Shown in pieces: positions 36,341-45,451 of a stretch of DNA of 64,000 bases. A model generated the notes under the pieces. The model saw only the letters and a list, made by a program, of their open reading frames with translations. It did no database searches and had not been told where the DNA came from. The stretch is from NCBI GenBank assembly GCA_044353855.1, contig JBILBF010000002.1, forward strand, positions 124,001-188,000, read 5' to 3'. The stretch is from UKL13-3 sp044353855 (GTDB lineage Bacteria; Bacteroidota; Bacteroidia; UKL13-3). A program made the translations under genes and the position numbers. The first letter of the stretch is position 1, and every line of letters starts with the position of its first letter.

Positions 36341-36864
36341 TGGAACAACCCATTTTAGTTAATGATACTATTACACTTCGCCCAGTAAGAGATTCCGACC
36401 AACAAAAAGTATTTGAAGGTTTTTCTCATCCTCAAGTAACAAAATATTTCGATATCACCTACCCTACTTTTGAATCAACAGTTGTTCAAATGGAATGGTA
36501 TAAAACCAACCGTGAAAAACAAATAGGTTATGCTTGGGTAGTTGAAAACGAAGAACAAGATTTTATGGGGATATTTAGTTTATACCAAATAAACAAACAA
36601 CATAAACGCTGCGAACTAGGTTATTGGTTATTTCCTCAATATTGGCAAAAAGGATATGCATCTTTAGCCATTCAAGCACTATTAACATTTGCAAGTGAAA
36701 ATCTAAAATTGCACAGAATAGCAGCAGAAATTGAACCCGAAAACACAGATAGTTTGAAATTATTAGCCAAGCTTGGTTTTGAGCGCGAAGCTATGCTCAA
36801 AGATTTTGAATTTAAAAATGGCCAATTTAATAGCCTCGAAATTTGGGCCAAATTATTGTCTTAA
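36340..36864 (+). CDS. GNAT N-acetyltransferase (RimJ/RimL type)
   Basis: 174 residues. It has the layout of the RimJ/RimL acetyltransferase group: DTITLRPVRDSDQQKVFEGF at the start, RCELGYWLFPQYWQKGYASL near residue 90, which is the acetyl-CoA binding motif A, and LHRIAAEIEPENTDSLKLLA then KLGFEREAMLKDFEF. The substrate could be a protein N-terminus or a small molecule. It is translationally coupled to kdsD and lies just before kdsA, but a Kdo-related role is not established. Confidence 0.82.
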   Translation: MEQPILVNDTITLRPVRDSDQQKVFEGFSHPQVTKYFDITYPTFESTVVQMEWYKTNREKQIGYAWVVENEEQDFMGIFSLYQINKQHKRCELGYWLFPQYWQKGYASLAIQALLTFASENLKLHRIAAEIEPENTDSLKLLAKLGFEREAMLKDFEFKNGQFNSLEIWAKLLS

Positions 36865-36926
36865 GATATTCCAATATTAACATTCATCGCTTTATTTTCA
36901 CCTGCTTTATTTATTTATAGTTTACT

Positions 36927-36934
36927 TACATTTG
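36927..36934 (+). promoter_or_regulatory. -7 box of kdsA
   Basis: TACATTTG is an exact TAnnTTTG match ending 16 bases before the kdsA ATG. No clear -33 box. Confidence 0.5.
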
Positions 36935-36950
36935 CTAAAATAATTACAAC

Positions 36951-37748
36951 ATGGCTCTTTATAAAAAAATACAAACTACTCCATTTTTAATTTCAGGTCC
37001 TTGCATTATCGAAAATGAAAGCATGGTAATGAACCTTGCCGAAAAAATTGCAGTGATTGCTGAAGAGCTTAAACTCACCTATGTTTTTAAAGCTTCATTT
37101 GATAAAGCAAACCGCACTTCGGTTGATAGCTATAGAGGACACGGAATCAAAGAAGGACTCCGTATTTTACAAAAAGTAAAAGATACCTTTAATATACCTG
37201 TAACTACTGATATTCATGAAAGCAGCCAAGCCCAAGAGTTGAGTCAGGTAATAGATGTATTACAAATTCCAGCATTTTTGTGTAGACAAACAGATTTGTT
37301 ATTAGCATGTGGCGAATCGGGCAGAATTGTAAACATCAAGAAAGCACAATTTCTTTCGGGAATTGAAATGAAACATGCGGTAAAAAAAGTAGAATCAACC
37401 GGCAATAAACAAATTATACTTACCGAACGTGGAACCATGTTTGGGTATAATAATTTGGTAGTTGATTTTAGAAATATTGTGGATATGAAAACCCTTGGAT
37501 ACCCGGTATGTATGGATGTAACCCATAGCACCCAAAAGCCAGGCGGTATGGATGGGAAAAGTGGCGGCAACCGCGAATATGCGATTTATTTGGCAAGCGC
37601 TGCTGCTGCAGTAGGTGTAGATGGTTTCTTTTTTGAGGTACACGAAAACCCAGACGAGGCATTGAGTGATGGACCCAATATGATTGCCCTAAAAGACTTT
37701 AAACAGTTGCTTCAACAAAGCGTAGTAAAACACAAAACAGGCTTATAA
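36951..37748 (+). CDS. kdsA: 3-deoxy-8-phosphooctulonate synthase
   Basis: 265 residues, full length. SGPCII (with Cys18), FKASFDKANR, DIHESSQ, RQTDLLLACG and ERGTMFGYNNLVVDFR are KdsA motifs. It condenses PEP with arabinose-5-phosphate. Cys18, together with His192, Glu229 and Asp240, corresponds to the metal ligands of metal-dependent KdsA (as in Aquifex), whereas the E. coli enzyme has Asn at the Cys position. So this should be a metal-dependent enzyme. It follows kdsD and the acetyltransferase gene and has its own -7 box. Confidence 0.95.
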   Translation: MALYKKIQTTPFLISGPCIIENESMVMNLAEKIAVIAEELKLTYVFKASFDKANRTSVDSYRGHGIKEGLRILQKVKDTFNIPVTTDIHESSQAQELSQVIDVLQIPAFLCRQTDLLLACGESGRIVNIKKAQFLSGIEMKHAVKKVESTGNKQIILTERGTMFGYNNLVVDFRNIVDMKTLGYPVCMDVTHSTQKPGGMDGKSGGNREYAIYLASAAAAVGVDGFFFEVHENPDEALSDGPNMIALKDFKQLLQQSVVKHKTGL

Positions 37749-37751
37749 CAA

Positions 37752-37788
37752 AAAAATGCCCTACACGATAAAAATGTAGGGCATTTTT
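37752..37788. terminator. Bidirectional terminator between kdsA and yebC
   Basis: AAAAATGCCCTACA (37752-37765) is the exact reverse complement of TGTAGGGCATTTTT (37775-37788), with a 9-base loop. A-runs and T-runs on both sides allow it to end both convergent genes. Confidence 0.9.
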
Positions 37789-37801
37789 AGTTAACTATTT
37801 A

Positions 37802-38512
37802 CTATGCTAAAGTAGTGTATACGGCCGTTACATCATCATCATCCTCAATCAAGTCAAGCAATATATTTAACTCAGCTTCTTGTTCTTCGGAGAGTTCAAC
37901 AGGTGAAGTCGGTTCACGAGTAAGTTCTGCATTTAAAATAGTGCACCCTTTGTCTTCCAATGCTTTTTGCATACGGCCGTAATCTTCAAATGACGTAGAG
38001 ATGTATATGGCTTCATCATCCACATTAATTTCTTCGGCTCCGTGGTCAATCATGGCCAATTCAAATTCATCAATATCAATTCCTGTTTTATCAATTTTGT
38101 ATTCGCCTTTGTGTTCAAACAAAAACTCCATTGAACCTTTAACACCCAATGCACCACCTTTTTTATTGAAATAACTGCGCAAATTAGCTACTGTTCGCGT
38201 GGGATTATTGGTTGCCGTTTCAATCATAATACCAATACTATGTGGGCCTTTGGCTTCATATAAAACTTCTTCAAAATCACCATCCTCTTTGCTTACGGCT
38301 CGTTTAATGGCAGCGTCCAAATTATGTTTGGGCATGTTAATAGCTTTAGCTTTGGCAAGTGTAACCCGCAAGCGCGAATTACTATCAGGATCAGGACCAC
38401 CACCCATTTTTACGGCAATGGCTATCTCTTTTCCAATTCGTGTAAACGCTCTGCTCATTTTAGCATAGCGGGCAAACATTTTGTGTTTTCGTTTCTCAAA
38501 TACGCGTCCCAT
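37802..38512 (-). CDS. yebC: YebC/PmpR-family protein
   Basis: 236 residues. The N-terminus MGRVFEKRKHKMFARYAKMS differs from the usual 'MAGHSKWANI' but is normal for the Bacteroidota form. ALGVKGSMEFLFEHKGEY and AELTREPTSPVELSEE match the family. YebC proteins bind DNA or RNA; recent work points to a role in translation of proline-rich stretches. The C-terminus is very acidic (LIEDDDDV). It converges on kdsA with a shared terminator. Confidence 0.93.
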   Translation of the reverse strand: MGRVFEKRKHKMFARYAKMSRAFTRIGKEIAIAVKMGGGPDPDSNSRLRVTLAKAKAINMPKHNLDAAIKRAVSKEDGDFEEVLYEAKGPHSIGIMIETATNNPTRTVANLRSYFNKKGGALGVKGSMEFLFEHKGEYKIDKTGIDIDEFELAMIDHGAEEINVDDEAIYISTSFEDYGRMQKALEDKGCTILNAELTREPTSPVELSEEQEAELNILLDLIEDDDDVTAVYTTLA

Positions 38513-38896
38513 ATTGTTCTATTAAATTCGAAGTTTCAAATATCGATTTTTTTGTGTTGAATGTGTTATTTATGTTAAATGTAGTATGTATAGTCTCGTT
38601 ACAATAGCTATTGAATCATTTTTATGTAAACTCATTACTATACCTAAGAGTCCTTTAAAATAATTTCACTATAGTTTATTTCATTTAAACAAGACTCATT
38701 CATTTGACGCCACAGTTTAGCGGAAATCTTTTGCCATATTATCAACTTCCAGTTTTTGCATGCTAAAATTTTTGTTTTCAAATTAGTTTACCAAACCATA
38801 TCTTTTATCACTAAAATAAAACAATGTATGTACTATTGTTTGAGTTTTTCGACTTTCGTCTCAATTCATCAGAATTAACTTGATAAGTTTATTTTC
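38513..38896. other. Intergenic stretch with no supported gene
   Basis: About 380 bases between the yebC start and the stop of the TIGR00266 gene. No -7 box of the strict type, no tRNA and no strong hairpin are seen. A minus-strand frame across roughly 38645-38790 codes for a short peptide including WQKISAKLWRQMNES, which does not look like a known protein, and no start and ribosome site support it. It could be the remnant of a lost gene. Confidence 0.4.
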
Positions 38897-39688
38897 CTAC
38901 CAACCGTCACCATCCAACATATTACCCAATCCACCCAACATACCACCTTCTTCACGTCTTCCTCCCCTGCCATATGCTAGCATTTTACTTGCCAATCTGC
39001 TAATGGGTAATGATTGAATCCAAACTTTTCCGGGACCCGAAAGTGTTGCAAAAAATACACCTTCACCACCAAATAGGGTATTTTTAATACCTCCTACAAA
39101 CTGAATATCATAATTAACTTCATGTGTAAATGCCACAATACAACCCGTATCTATTTTAAGTAATTCACCGGGTTGCAAAGTACGCTCTATAACGTGGCCG
39201 CCTGAATGAACAAATGCCATACCATCACCTTCAAGTTTTTGCATGATAAAACCTTCGCCACCAAATAAGCCTGTTCCTAGTTTTTTCTGAAATTCAATAC
39301 TTACACTCACTCCTTTGGCTGCACATAAAAATGAATCTTTTTGGCAAATAATTTTTCCACCCAAATGGTATAAATCAATTGGAATAATTTTTCCAGGATA
39401 GGGTGCTGCAAAAGTTACTTGCTTTTTACCTTGCCCAATATTGGTATAGGCTGTCATAAATAGATTTTCACCTGTTAACAACCTTTTACCTGCACCCATC
39501 AATTTACCTAATAATCCTCCTTCTTGTTTAGACCCATCTCCAAAAATGGTTTCCATTTGAATGGAATTATCCATCATCATAAAGCTACCAGGTTCAGCCA
39601 TTACTGTTTCTTGTGGGTCAAGTTCAACTTCAACGCATTGCATTTCGTTGCCTAAAATGCGGTAATCAATTTCATGGTTATTTTTCAT
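38897..39688 (-). CDS. TIGR00266 (AIM24-like) family protein
   Basis: 263 residues. EVELDPQETVMAEPGSFMMM, FMTAYTNIGQGKKQVTFAAP, EGDGMAFVHSGGHVIERTL and LFGGEGVFFATLSGPGKVW are family hallmarks. The C-terminus is Gly-rich (GRGGRREEGGMLGG). The family forms a beta-barrel-like trimer and is widely conserved, but its function is unknown. An exact TAnnTTTG box (39707-39714) lies 18 bases upstream. Confidence 0.9.
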   Translation of the reverse strand: MKNNHEIDYRILGNEMQCVEVELDPQETVMAEPGSFMMMDNSIQMETIFGDGSKQEGGLLGKLMGAGKRLLTGENLFMTAYTNIGQGKKQVTFAAPYPGKIIPIDLYHLGGKIICQKDSFLCAAKGVSVSIEFQKKLGTGLFGGEGFIMQKLEGDGMAFVHSGGHVIERTLQPGELLKIDTGCIVAFTHEVNYDIQFVGGIKNTLFGGEGVFFATLSGPGKVWIQSLPISRLASKMLAYGRGGRREEGGMLGGLGNMLDGDGW

Positions 39689-39706
39689 CTTTAAAAATTA
39701 TGGTTA

Positions 39707-39714
39707 CAAACTTA
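39707..39714 (-). promoter_or_regulatory. -7 box of the TIGR00266 gene
   Basis: TAAGTTTG on the minus strand, an exact TAnnTTTG match ending 18 bases before the ATG at 39688. No clear -33 box. Confidence 0.5.
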
Positions 39715-39752
39715 GTGATTGCTTTTAAAACTCTGATTATTGACTGTGTATT

Positions 39753-41042
39753 TTATGAATCAATAGTAGAAACAGGTAAATACTGTTGCTGAACTAAAAA
39801 ATTGAGCACATGTTGAGTAGCTCCAGTTTGAGAAATAATGAACTCTTTAGCCTTTTGGGCAATATATTCAAGTTCTTGCGTATTATCATTCCATGTTTTT
39901 AGCAGTTGTTCAAAAACAGGTTGGTTCGGTATTACAAATCCAACTCCTGCCTCCACCATATCTATAGACTCTGGAAACTTGGTCAAATTATGTGGGCCAA
40001 ACAAAATAGGCATACCAAATACGCATGCTTCCAAAGTATTGTGCAATCCGTTTTTACCATAACCACCTCCTATAAATGCACAATCTGCATATTGATAAAC
40101 AGCAGACAAAAGTCCAATATTATCCATAATAAGAACCTGTTTAGAGGCCAACAATGGATTTTTGATTAAGTCGGAATAGGTTGTCCATTCATAGGCTGCA
40201 AAGCATCTTTTTATTTCTTCGATATGCGAAACATTTATATGATGAGGAGCAATTATCATTTTCCACTGTTTCAATTGAAGCATTCCTGCAGCAATCATTT
40301 TTTCTTCGGCAGCATAACTACTGCCTGCAACTACTATTTTGTGTGTTCCTTTAAATGCAGCAATTTCAGGTAAGTTTTTAGGCTGCATACTATTCTCCAA
40401 AACCCGATCAAAACGGGTGTCCTTACTCACACTCACATTGTTAAATTTGTGATTTAACAACAATTTTGCTGAGGCTTCATTCTGACAAAAAAGATGGTTA
40501 AACTGTTGAAGCATTGCCTTAAAAAATATTCCATACCATTTTACATAAACATGATTTTCCCGAATATTTGCTGAAATTAGAAATATAGGAATTTGGCGTT
40601 GCTTAAGTGCTTTTAAATAATAATACCAAACTTCATATTTAATAAAGAATACTAATGCAGGATTGATGAGCTGAACAAAAGTGTCAGCATTTGATTTATT
40701 GTCTGCTGGAAGGTAAAATATATAATCTGCACCTAAATAGTTTTTCCTGATTTCATAACCCGATGGAGAGAAAAAAGTAATAACAATTGCATAGGTTGGA
40801 TGTGTTATGTTCAATTTTTCAATTAATGGACGGGCTTGTTCAAACTCTCCTAAAGAGGCACAATGAAACCAAATTTTAAGTCGATTATCTGATTTTATGT
40901 TAGCAGAAATATGCTGCAATAAATCCTTTTGTCCATCAACTAACAATTTTGCTTTATGGTTCCAATATGAAGCTATATGTAACAATAACCAATATCCTTT
41001 TAATACAGCATGGTAACCAATATAACCTATCCAATACATCAT
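39753..41042 (-). CDS. waaA: 3-deoxy-D-manno-octulosonic acid (Kdo) transferase
   Basis: 429 residues. A membrane-associated N-terminus (MMYWIGYIGYHAVLKGYW) is followed by GT30 motifs: WFHCASLGEFEQARPLIEKL, with the catalytic Glu, then ITFFSPSGYE, and in the donor domain AFIGGGYGKNGLHNTLEACV and GPHNLTKFPE. It transfers Kdo from CMP-Kdo to lipid A. Its ATG overlaps the stop of the preceding outer-membrane protein gene (ATGA), so the two are coupled. kdsB, needed for CMP-Kdo, is not in the window. Confidence 0.93.
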   Translation of the reverse strand: MMYWIGYIGYHAVLKGYWLLLHIASYWNHKAKLLVDGQKDLLQHISANIKSDNRLKIWFHCASLGEFEQARPLIEKLNITHPTYAIVITFFSPSGYEIRKNYLGADYIFYLPADNKSNADTFVQLINPALVFFIKYEVWYYYLKALKQRQIPIFLISANIRENHVYVKWYGIFFKAMLQQFNHLFCQNEASAKLLLNHKFNNVSVSKDTRFDRVLENSMQPKNLPEIAAFKGTHKIVVAGSSYAAEEKMIAAGMLQLKQWKMIIAPHHINVSHIEEIKRCFAAYEWTTYSDLIKNPLLASKQVLIMDNIGLLSAVYQYADCAFIGGGYGKNGLHNTLEACVFGMPILFGPHNLTKFPESIDMVEAGVGFVIPNQPVFEQLLKTWNDNTQELEYIAQKAKEFIISQTGATQHVLNFLVQQQYLPVSTIDS

Positions 41043-41809
41043 TTAAATTCGTATTCGTTTGAAAAAGTTTTTGACTTAAGATAAATTGGAATCATCCAGC
41101 CAATACGGGCTCCATAAGTTATATCCGTTCTTTTTTCAGTGTCAGGCATGTTGGTATCGTAATTATATGCACGTACACTTTGAGTAAAGCCTTGAACCAA
41201 ATCCAATCCAATATAAAAATTGATATACCTGCTTGGGCTATGATAATAATAGCCTACAAATTGAGTCAAAGCAGGCCCCATTGAAAGTCTATCATATCCT
41301 TTTTTATAATTTTCGGTAAGTGATGGAATTTCGTTGCCATTTGTAGCAATGTTTATTTTATGATAATAAACGCCACCACCCATCATAATCATAATACCTG
41401 AATTTGGATTACGCCATCCTAATGGAAAAACCCTTCCTATTTTCCCCATCACAGTAAATCCTCGCATGCCAATATTAAAGGTAGCTGGACCACCACCACC
41501 AGTCATAATAATTCCATTTGAATTTGTAAGATTGTATAAAAAATTTGTTTCGGTTACTTGTGTTCCAAACTGATAAGAAACATCAGCCGCAAAAGTCCAA
41601 TTATTGAGTATTTTAAACAGCCCACCAAAACCAACATTGTGAAAATTCCCAAACCTTCCAGCTAAATCACCTCCTGGTTGAATATAGGTATAGTTAAATT
41701 GTATGTTCATAATTTTATCCCCCCATTTTTCGGGTTTTACATCTGTAGTTTCCTGAGCATTAACAAGCAACGCAGTAAAATAGAATAAAAAAAATAACTG
41801 TTTATGCAT
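41039..41809 (-). CDS. Small outer-membrane beta-barrel protein
   Basis: 256 residues from the ATG at 41809. A signal peptide covers about 1-19 (LFFLFYFTALLVNAQ). The remainder is beta-strand rich with many Gly/aromatic alternations, for example FGGLFKILNNWTFAADVSYQ and SRYINFYIGLDLVQG, like small outer-membrane barrels of the PorT-like/DUF type. No named family is certain. The frame extends to 41854, but the ATG at 41809 gives a clean signal peptide. It is coupled to waaA, so it may have a role in the outer-membrane surface or lipopolysaccharide. Confidence 0.75.
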   Translation of the reverse strand: MHKQLFFLFYFTALLVNAQETTDVKPEKWGDKIMNIQFNYTYIQPGGDLAGRFGNFHNVGFGGLFKILNNWTFAADVSYQFGTQVTETNFLYNLTNSNGIIMTGGGGPATFNIGMRGFTVMGKIGRVFPLGWRNPNSGIMIMMGGGVYYHKINIATNGNEIPSLTENYKKGYDRLSMGPALTQFVGYYYHSPSRYINFYIGLDLVQGFTQSVRAYNYDTNMPDTEKRTDITYGARIGWMIPIYLKSKTFSNEYEFK

Positions 41810-41820
41810 ACTGAGAGTTT

Positions 41821-41849
41821 CAAAAATACACACAATTCTGTATTTACAA
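41821..41849 (-). promoter_or_regulatory. Promoter of the barrel gene and waaA
   Basis: On the minus strand TTG (41847-41849), 18-base spacer, then TATTTTTG (41821-41828), an exact -7 box. It ends 11 bases before the ATG at 41809. Confidence 0.65.
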
Positions 41850-41859
41850 GACACACAAT

Positions 41860-41867
41860 TATATTCG
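41860..41867 (+). promoter_or_regulatory. -7 box of the aminotransferase operon
   Basis: TATATTCG, one mismatch to TAnnTTTG, 27 bases before the ATG at 41895. It faces the divergent promoter at 41821-41849. Confidence 0.45.
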
Positions 41868-41894
41868 CCTTATAATACTTTAAACATTTTGTTT

Positions 41895-43037
41895 ATGAGA
41901 ACCATTCAAATGGTGGATTTAAAACACCAATATGCAAGATTAAAACCTGAGATAGACGATGCTATTTCACAAGTGGTAACATCGGCCCAATTTATAAATG
42001 GACCTGCAGTGGTTTCGTTTGCAAACAACCTAGCATCGTATCTAAACGTAAAACATGTAATACCTTGTGCTAACGGAACAGATGCACTGCAAATAGCCAT
42101 GATGGCTTTATCATTAGAACCAGGTGATGAAGTAATAATACCTGCATTTACCTATGTTGCCACTGCCGAAGTAATAGCATTGCTAAACTTAAAACCTGTA
42201 TTGGTGGATGTACATCCGGATACTTTTTTGATTGATGAAAAAAAAATTGTCGCAGCTATCACACCTAAAACAAAAGCAATAGTCCCTGTACATTTATTTG
42301 GCCAATGTGCCAATATGGAAGCAATTATGGGATTAGCAAACCAACATAATTTATATGTTATAGAAGATACAGCACAAGCAATAGGATCGGTTTATACTTT
42401 TGCCAATGGCACACAACAACAAGCGGGTACAATTGGTCATGTAGGGTGTACTTCCTTTTTTCCTTCCAAAAACTTAGGCTGTATGGGTGATGGAGGAGCA
42501 ATGTATACCCAAAATGAAACGATTGCTAAGCGATTAAAAATGATAGCCAACCATGGCCAAACAATACAATACCAACACGATGAAATAGGTGTAAACTCTA
42601 GATTAGATACCATACAGGCAGCTATTTTGGATGTAAAATTAAAACACTTGGACCATTTTGCATTGGAACGTAATAAAGTTGCGGCTTTTTACGACCAAGC
42701 TTTTGCTCATCATCCAAACCTAAAAACACCAATAAGAGTAACAAATAGTACACATGTTTTCCATCAGTATACATTGCAAACGTATGGAATTGACAGAGAT
42801 AAATTGCGGAGCTATTTGGCCCAATACAATATTCCATCTATGGTGTATTATCCAATACCACTTCATGCCCAAAAGGCATATAAAAGTTCATCTCATCAAA
42901 TTGGAACACTTCCAATAACGGAAAATTTATGTAAAAGTGTAATTTCGCTGCCCATTAATACCGAAATGGAAATTGAACAGTTAGCGTTTATTTCACATCA
43001 TGTACTCCATTTTTGTAAAAATGAATCATCCAATTAA
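41895..43037 (+). CDS. DegT/DnrJ-family sugar aminotransferase, WbpE-like
   Basis: 380 residues from the ATG at 41895; a TTG at 41889 gives only two more. MVDLKHQYARLKPEID, ANGTDALQIAMMALSLEPGD, PAFTYVATAEVIALL, VHLFGQCANMEAI and FFPSKNLGCMGDGGA (with the PLP-binding Lys) closely follow the WbpE/WlbC pattern. That enzyme makes UDP-3-amino-GlcNAcA from its 3-oxo form. The partner dehydrogenase/oxidoreductase (WbpA/WbpB type) is not next to it, and instead UDP-glucose dehydrogenase and UDP-xylose synthase genes follow, so the exact product is uncertain. Confidence 0.85.
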   Translation: MRTIQMVDLKHQYARLKPEIDDAISQVVTSAQFINGPAVVSFANNLASYLNVKHVIPCANGTDALQIAMMALSLEPGDEVIIPAFTYVATAEVIALLNLKPVLVDVHPDTFLIDEKKIVAAITPKTKAIVPVHLFGQCANMEAIMGLANQHNLYVIEDTAQAIGSVYTFANGTQQQAGTIGHVGCTSFFPSKNLGCMGDGGAMYTQNETIAKRLKMIANHGQTIQYQHDEIGVNSRLDTIQAAILDVKLKHLDHFALERNKVAAFYDQAFAHHPNLKTPIRVTNSTHVFHQYTLQTYGIDRDKLRSYLAQYNIPSMVYYPIPLHAQKAYKSSSHQIGTLPITENLCKSVISLPINTEMEIEQLAFISHHVLHFCKNESSN

Positions 43038-43052
43038 CCATAAAAATTACTA

Positions 43053-44378
43053 ATGAAAATAGCAGTTATAGGCACAGGATATGTAGGTTTGGTAACCGGA
43101 ACTTGTTTTGCCGAAGTAGGAATAGATGTAACATGCATCGATATTGACCAAAAGAAGATTGAGAACCTAAAAAAGGGTATTTTACCAATATATGAACCAG
43201 GCTTAGAAGAGATGGTTACTAGAAATGTAGAAGCCGGTAGATTAAAATTTAGCACAACCTTAGCAGAAAGTATAAAAGGGTGTGATGTAGCTTTTATAGC
43301 AGTAGGAACACCTCCAGGCGAAGATGGTAGTGCAGACCTTAAATATGTGTTAGGTGTTGCCACCGAAATTGGTGAAAATATTAACGATTATATTGTAGTT
43401 GTTACCAAAAGTACGGTACCTGTGGGCACAGCAGTAAAAGTTAATTTAGCTGTTCAACAAGCATTAACAAAACGTAATGTTTCATTTGATTTTGATGTTG
43501 CTAGCAACCCTGAGTTCTTAAAAGAAGGTGCAGCCGTTGATGATTTTTTAAAACCGGATAGAATTGTTGTTGGTGTAGCTTCAAAAAGAGGCGAGGATAT
43601 TATGCGCAAACTATACAAACCTTTTTTGCTCAATGGTCATCCTATTATTTTTATGGATATTCCAAGTGCTGAAATGACTAAATATGCCGCCAATGCTATG
43701 TTGGCTACCAAAATTAGTTTTATGAACGATATAGCAAACCTTTGCGAAATAATGGGTGCCGATGTAAACATAGTGCGAAAAGGAATTGGAAGCGACCCTC
43801 GTATTGGAAACAAATTTATTTATCCTGGCATTGGTTATGGCGGTTCGTGTTTTCCAAAGGATGTTAAAGCATTGATTAAAACAGCTCAAGAAAATGGACA
43901 TCATATGCGCATTTTGGAAGCAGTAGAAAATGTAAACGAAGATCAAAAAACAGTTTTATTTACTAAAATCACTAAACACTATAATGGAAACCTTAAAGGA
44001 AAAACATTTGCTTTATGGGGTCTTTCGTTTAAACCTAAAACCGATGATATGCGTGAAGCTCCATCATTGATTATCATTGAAAATTTATTAAAAGCAGGAG
44101 CTAATGTAAAGGCATTTGATCCGGTAGCAATGCACGAAGCCCAAAAAATGATAGGTGAACAAATTACGTATTGTAAAGATCAAAACGCAACACTTATAGA
44201 TGCTGATGCCCTATTAATTGCAACTGAATGGCCTGAATTTAGATCTCCAAACTTTGAAGTAATGGCCAAACTCATGAAAACTAAAACGATTTTTGATGGG
44301 CGTAATATTTATGATGCTGAAGAAATGAAAGAACTTGGATTTAGTTATTACTGTATTGGAATTAATACGCAAAAATAA
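43053..44378 (+). CDS. ugd: UDP-glucose 6-dehydrogenase
   Basis: 441 residues. GTGYVGLVTGTCFAEVG is the NAD-binding start, TKSTVPVGTA, NPEFLKEGAAVDDFLKPDR and GYGGSCFPKDVKAL (catalytic Cys) are UDP-glucose dehydrogenase hallmarks. LSFKPKTDDMREAPS closes the C-terminal domain. It makes UDP-glucuronic acid, the substrate of the next gene's product. It lies 15 bases after the aminotransferase gene and 43 bases before the decarboxylase gene. Confidence 0.95.
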   Translation: MKIAVIGTGYVGLVTGTCFAEVGIDVTCIDIDQKKIENLKKGILPIYEPGLEEMVTRNVEAGRLKFSTTLAESIKGCDVAFIAVGTPPGEDGSADLKYVLGVATEIGENINDYIVVVTKSTVPVGTAVKVNLAVQQALTKRNVSFDFDVASNPEFLKEGAAVDDFLKPDRIVVGVASKRGEDIMRKLYKPFLLNGHPIIFMDIPSAEMTKYAANAMLATKISFMNDIANLCEIMGADVNIVRKGIGSDPRIGNKFIYPGIGYGGSCFPKDVKALIKTAQENGHHMRILEAVENVNEDQKTVLFTKITKHYNGNLKGKTFALWGLSFKPKTDDMREAPSLIIIENLLKAGANVKAFDPVAMHEAQKMIGEQITYCKDQNATLIDADALLIATEWPEFRSPNFEVMAKLMKTKTIFDGRNIYDAEEMKELGFSYYCIGINTQK

Positions 44379-44421
44379 CAATTATCATTTCGAATTTTTT
44401 TAACCGTTTAATTGTTGAATA

Positions 44422-45399
44422 ATGTCTGAAAGAAAAAGAATACTTATAACTGGTGCTGCTGGTTTTTTAGGATCTCATTTATGTGATCGATTTATCAAAG
44501 AAGGTTTCCATGTAATTGGAATGGATAATTTAATTACGGGTGATTTAAAAAACATTGAACATTTATTTAAACTTGAACGTTTTGAATTTTACAACCATGA
44601 TGTAAGTAAATTTATTCATGTACCCGGTAAGTTAGACTACATTTTGCATTTTGCTTCACCAGCAAGTCCAATTGACTATTTAAAAATACCTATTCAAACA
44701 TTAAAAGTTGGGTCGTTAGGAACACATAACTGTTTAGGATTGGCTAAAGAAAAACACGCCCGTATTTTGGTTGCATCTACATCAGAAGTATATGGCGATC
44801 CTACTGTTCATCCACAAACTGAAGAGTACTGGGGTAATGTAAACCCAGTGGGGCCTCGTGGTGTTTATGATGAAGCCAAACGTTTTCAAGAAGCTATTAC
44901 GATGGCATACCACACTTACCATAAAGTAGAAACACGAATCATTCGTATATTTAATACTTATGGTCCACGTATGCGGTTAAATGATGGACGTGTATTACCT
45001 GCATTTATTGGACAAGCATTGCGTGGCGAAGATTTAACAATGTTTGGAGACGGCAGTCAAACACGTTCATTTTGTTATGTTGATGATTTGGTGGAAGGAA
45101 TTTACCGATTGCTAATGAGCGAGTATCCTTACCCTGTAAATATTGGAAATCCTGATGAAATTACCATCAAAGAATTTGGTGAAGAAATTATTAAACTTAC
45201 AGGAACAAGTCAAAAATTAATTAGTAAACCTTTACCACAAGATGACCCCAAACAGCGCAGACCAGATATAACCAAAGCAAGAGAGATACTTGGATGGGAA
45301 CCAAAAGTAAACAGAGCAGATGGTTTAAAAATAACATATGAATATTTTAAAAACCTGCCGAAAGAAGAATTAAACAAAACAGCGCATCGGTTTGATTAG
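44422..45399 (+). CDS. uxs: UDP-glucuronate decarboxylase (UDP-xylose synthase)
   Basis: 325 residues, SDR fold. GAAGFLGSHLCDRFIKEG is the NAD motif, HFASPASPIDYLK, ASTSEVYGDPTVHPQ and RGVYDEAKRFQEA (YxxxK) are typical of UDP-xylose synthase, as is GPRMRLNDGRVLPAFIGQAL. It decarboxylates UDP-glucuronate from the preceding enzyme to UDP-xylose. Xylose could go into the capsule or another polysaccharide; no xylosyltransferase is identifiable next to it. Confidence 0.93.
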   Translation: MSERKRILITGAAGFLGSHLCDRFIKEGFHVIGMDNLITGDLKNIEHLFKLERFEFYNHDVSKFIHVPGKLDYILHFASPASPIDYLKIPIQTLKVGSLGTHNCLGLAKEKHARILVASTSEVYGDPTVHPQTEEYWGNVNPVGPRGVYDEAKRFQEAITMAYHTYHKVETRIIRIFNTYGPRMRLNDGRVLPAFIGQALRGEDLTMFGDGSQTRSFCYVDDLVEGIYRLLMSEYPYPVNIGNPDEITIKEFGEEIIKLTGTSQKLISKPLPQDDPKQRRPDITKAREILGWEPKVNRADGLKITYEYFKNLPKEELNKTAHRFD

Positions 45400-45451
45400 C
45401 TTTTGGTTGAAAGTTGACTTGATGATGAATAATACCATCTAAAAAATCACC

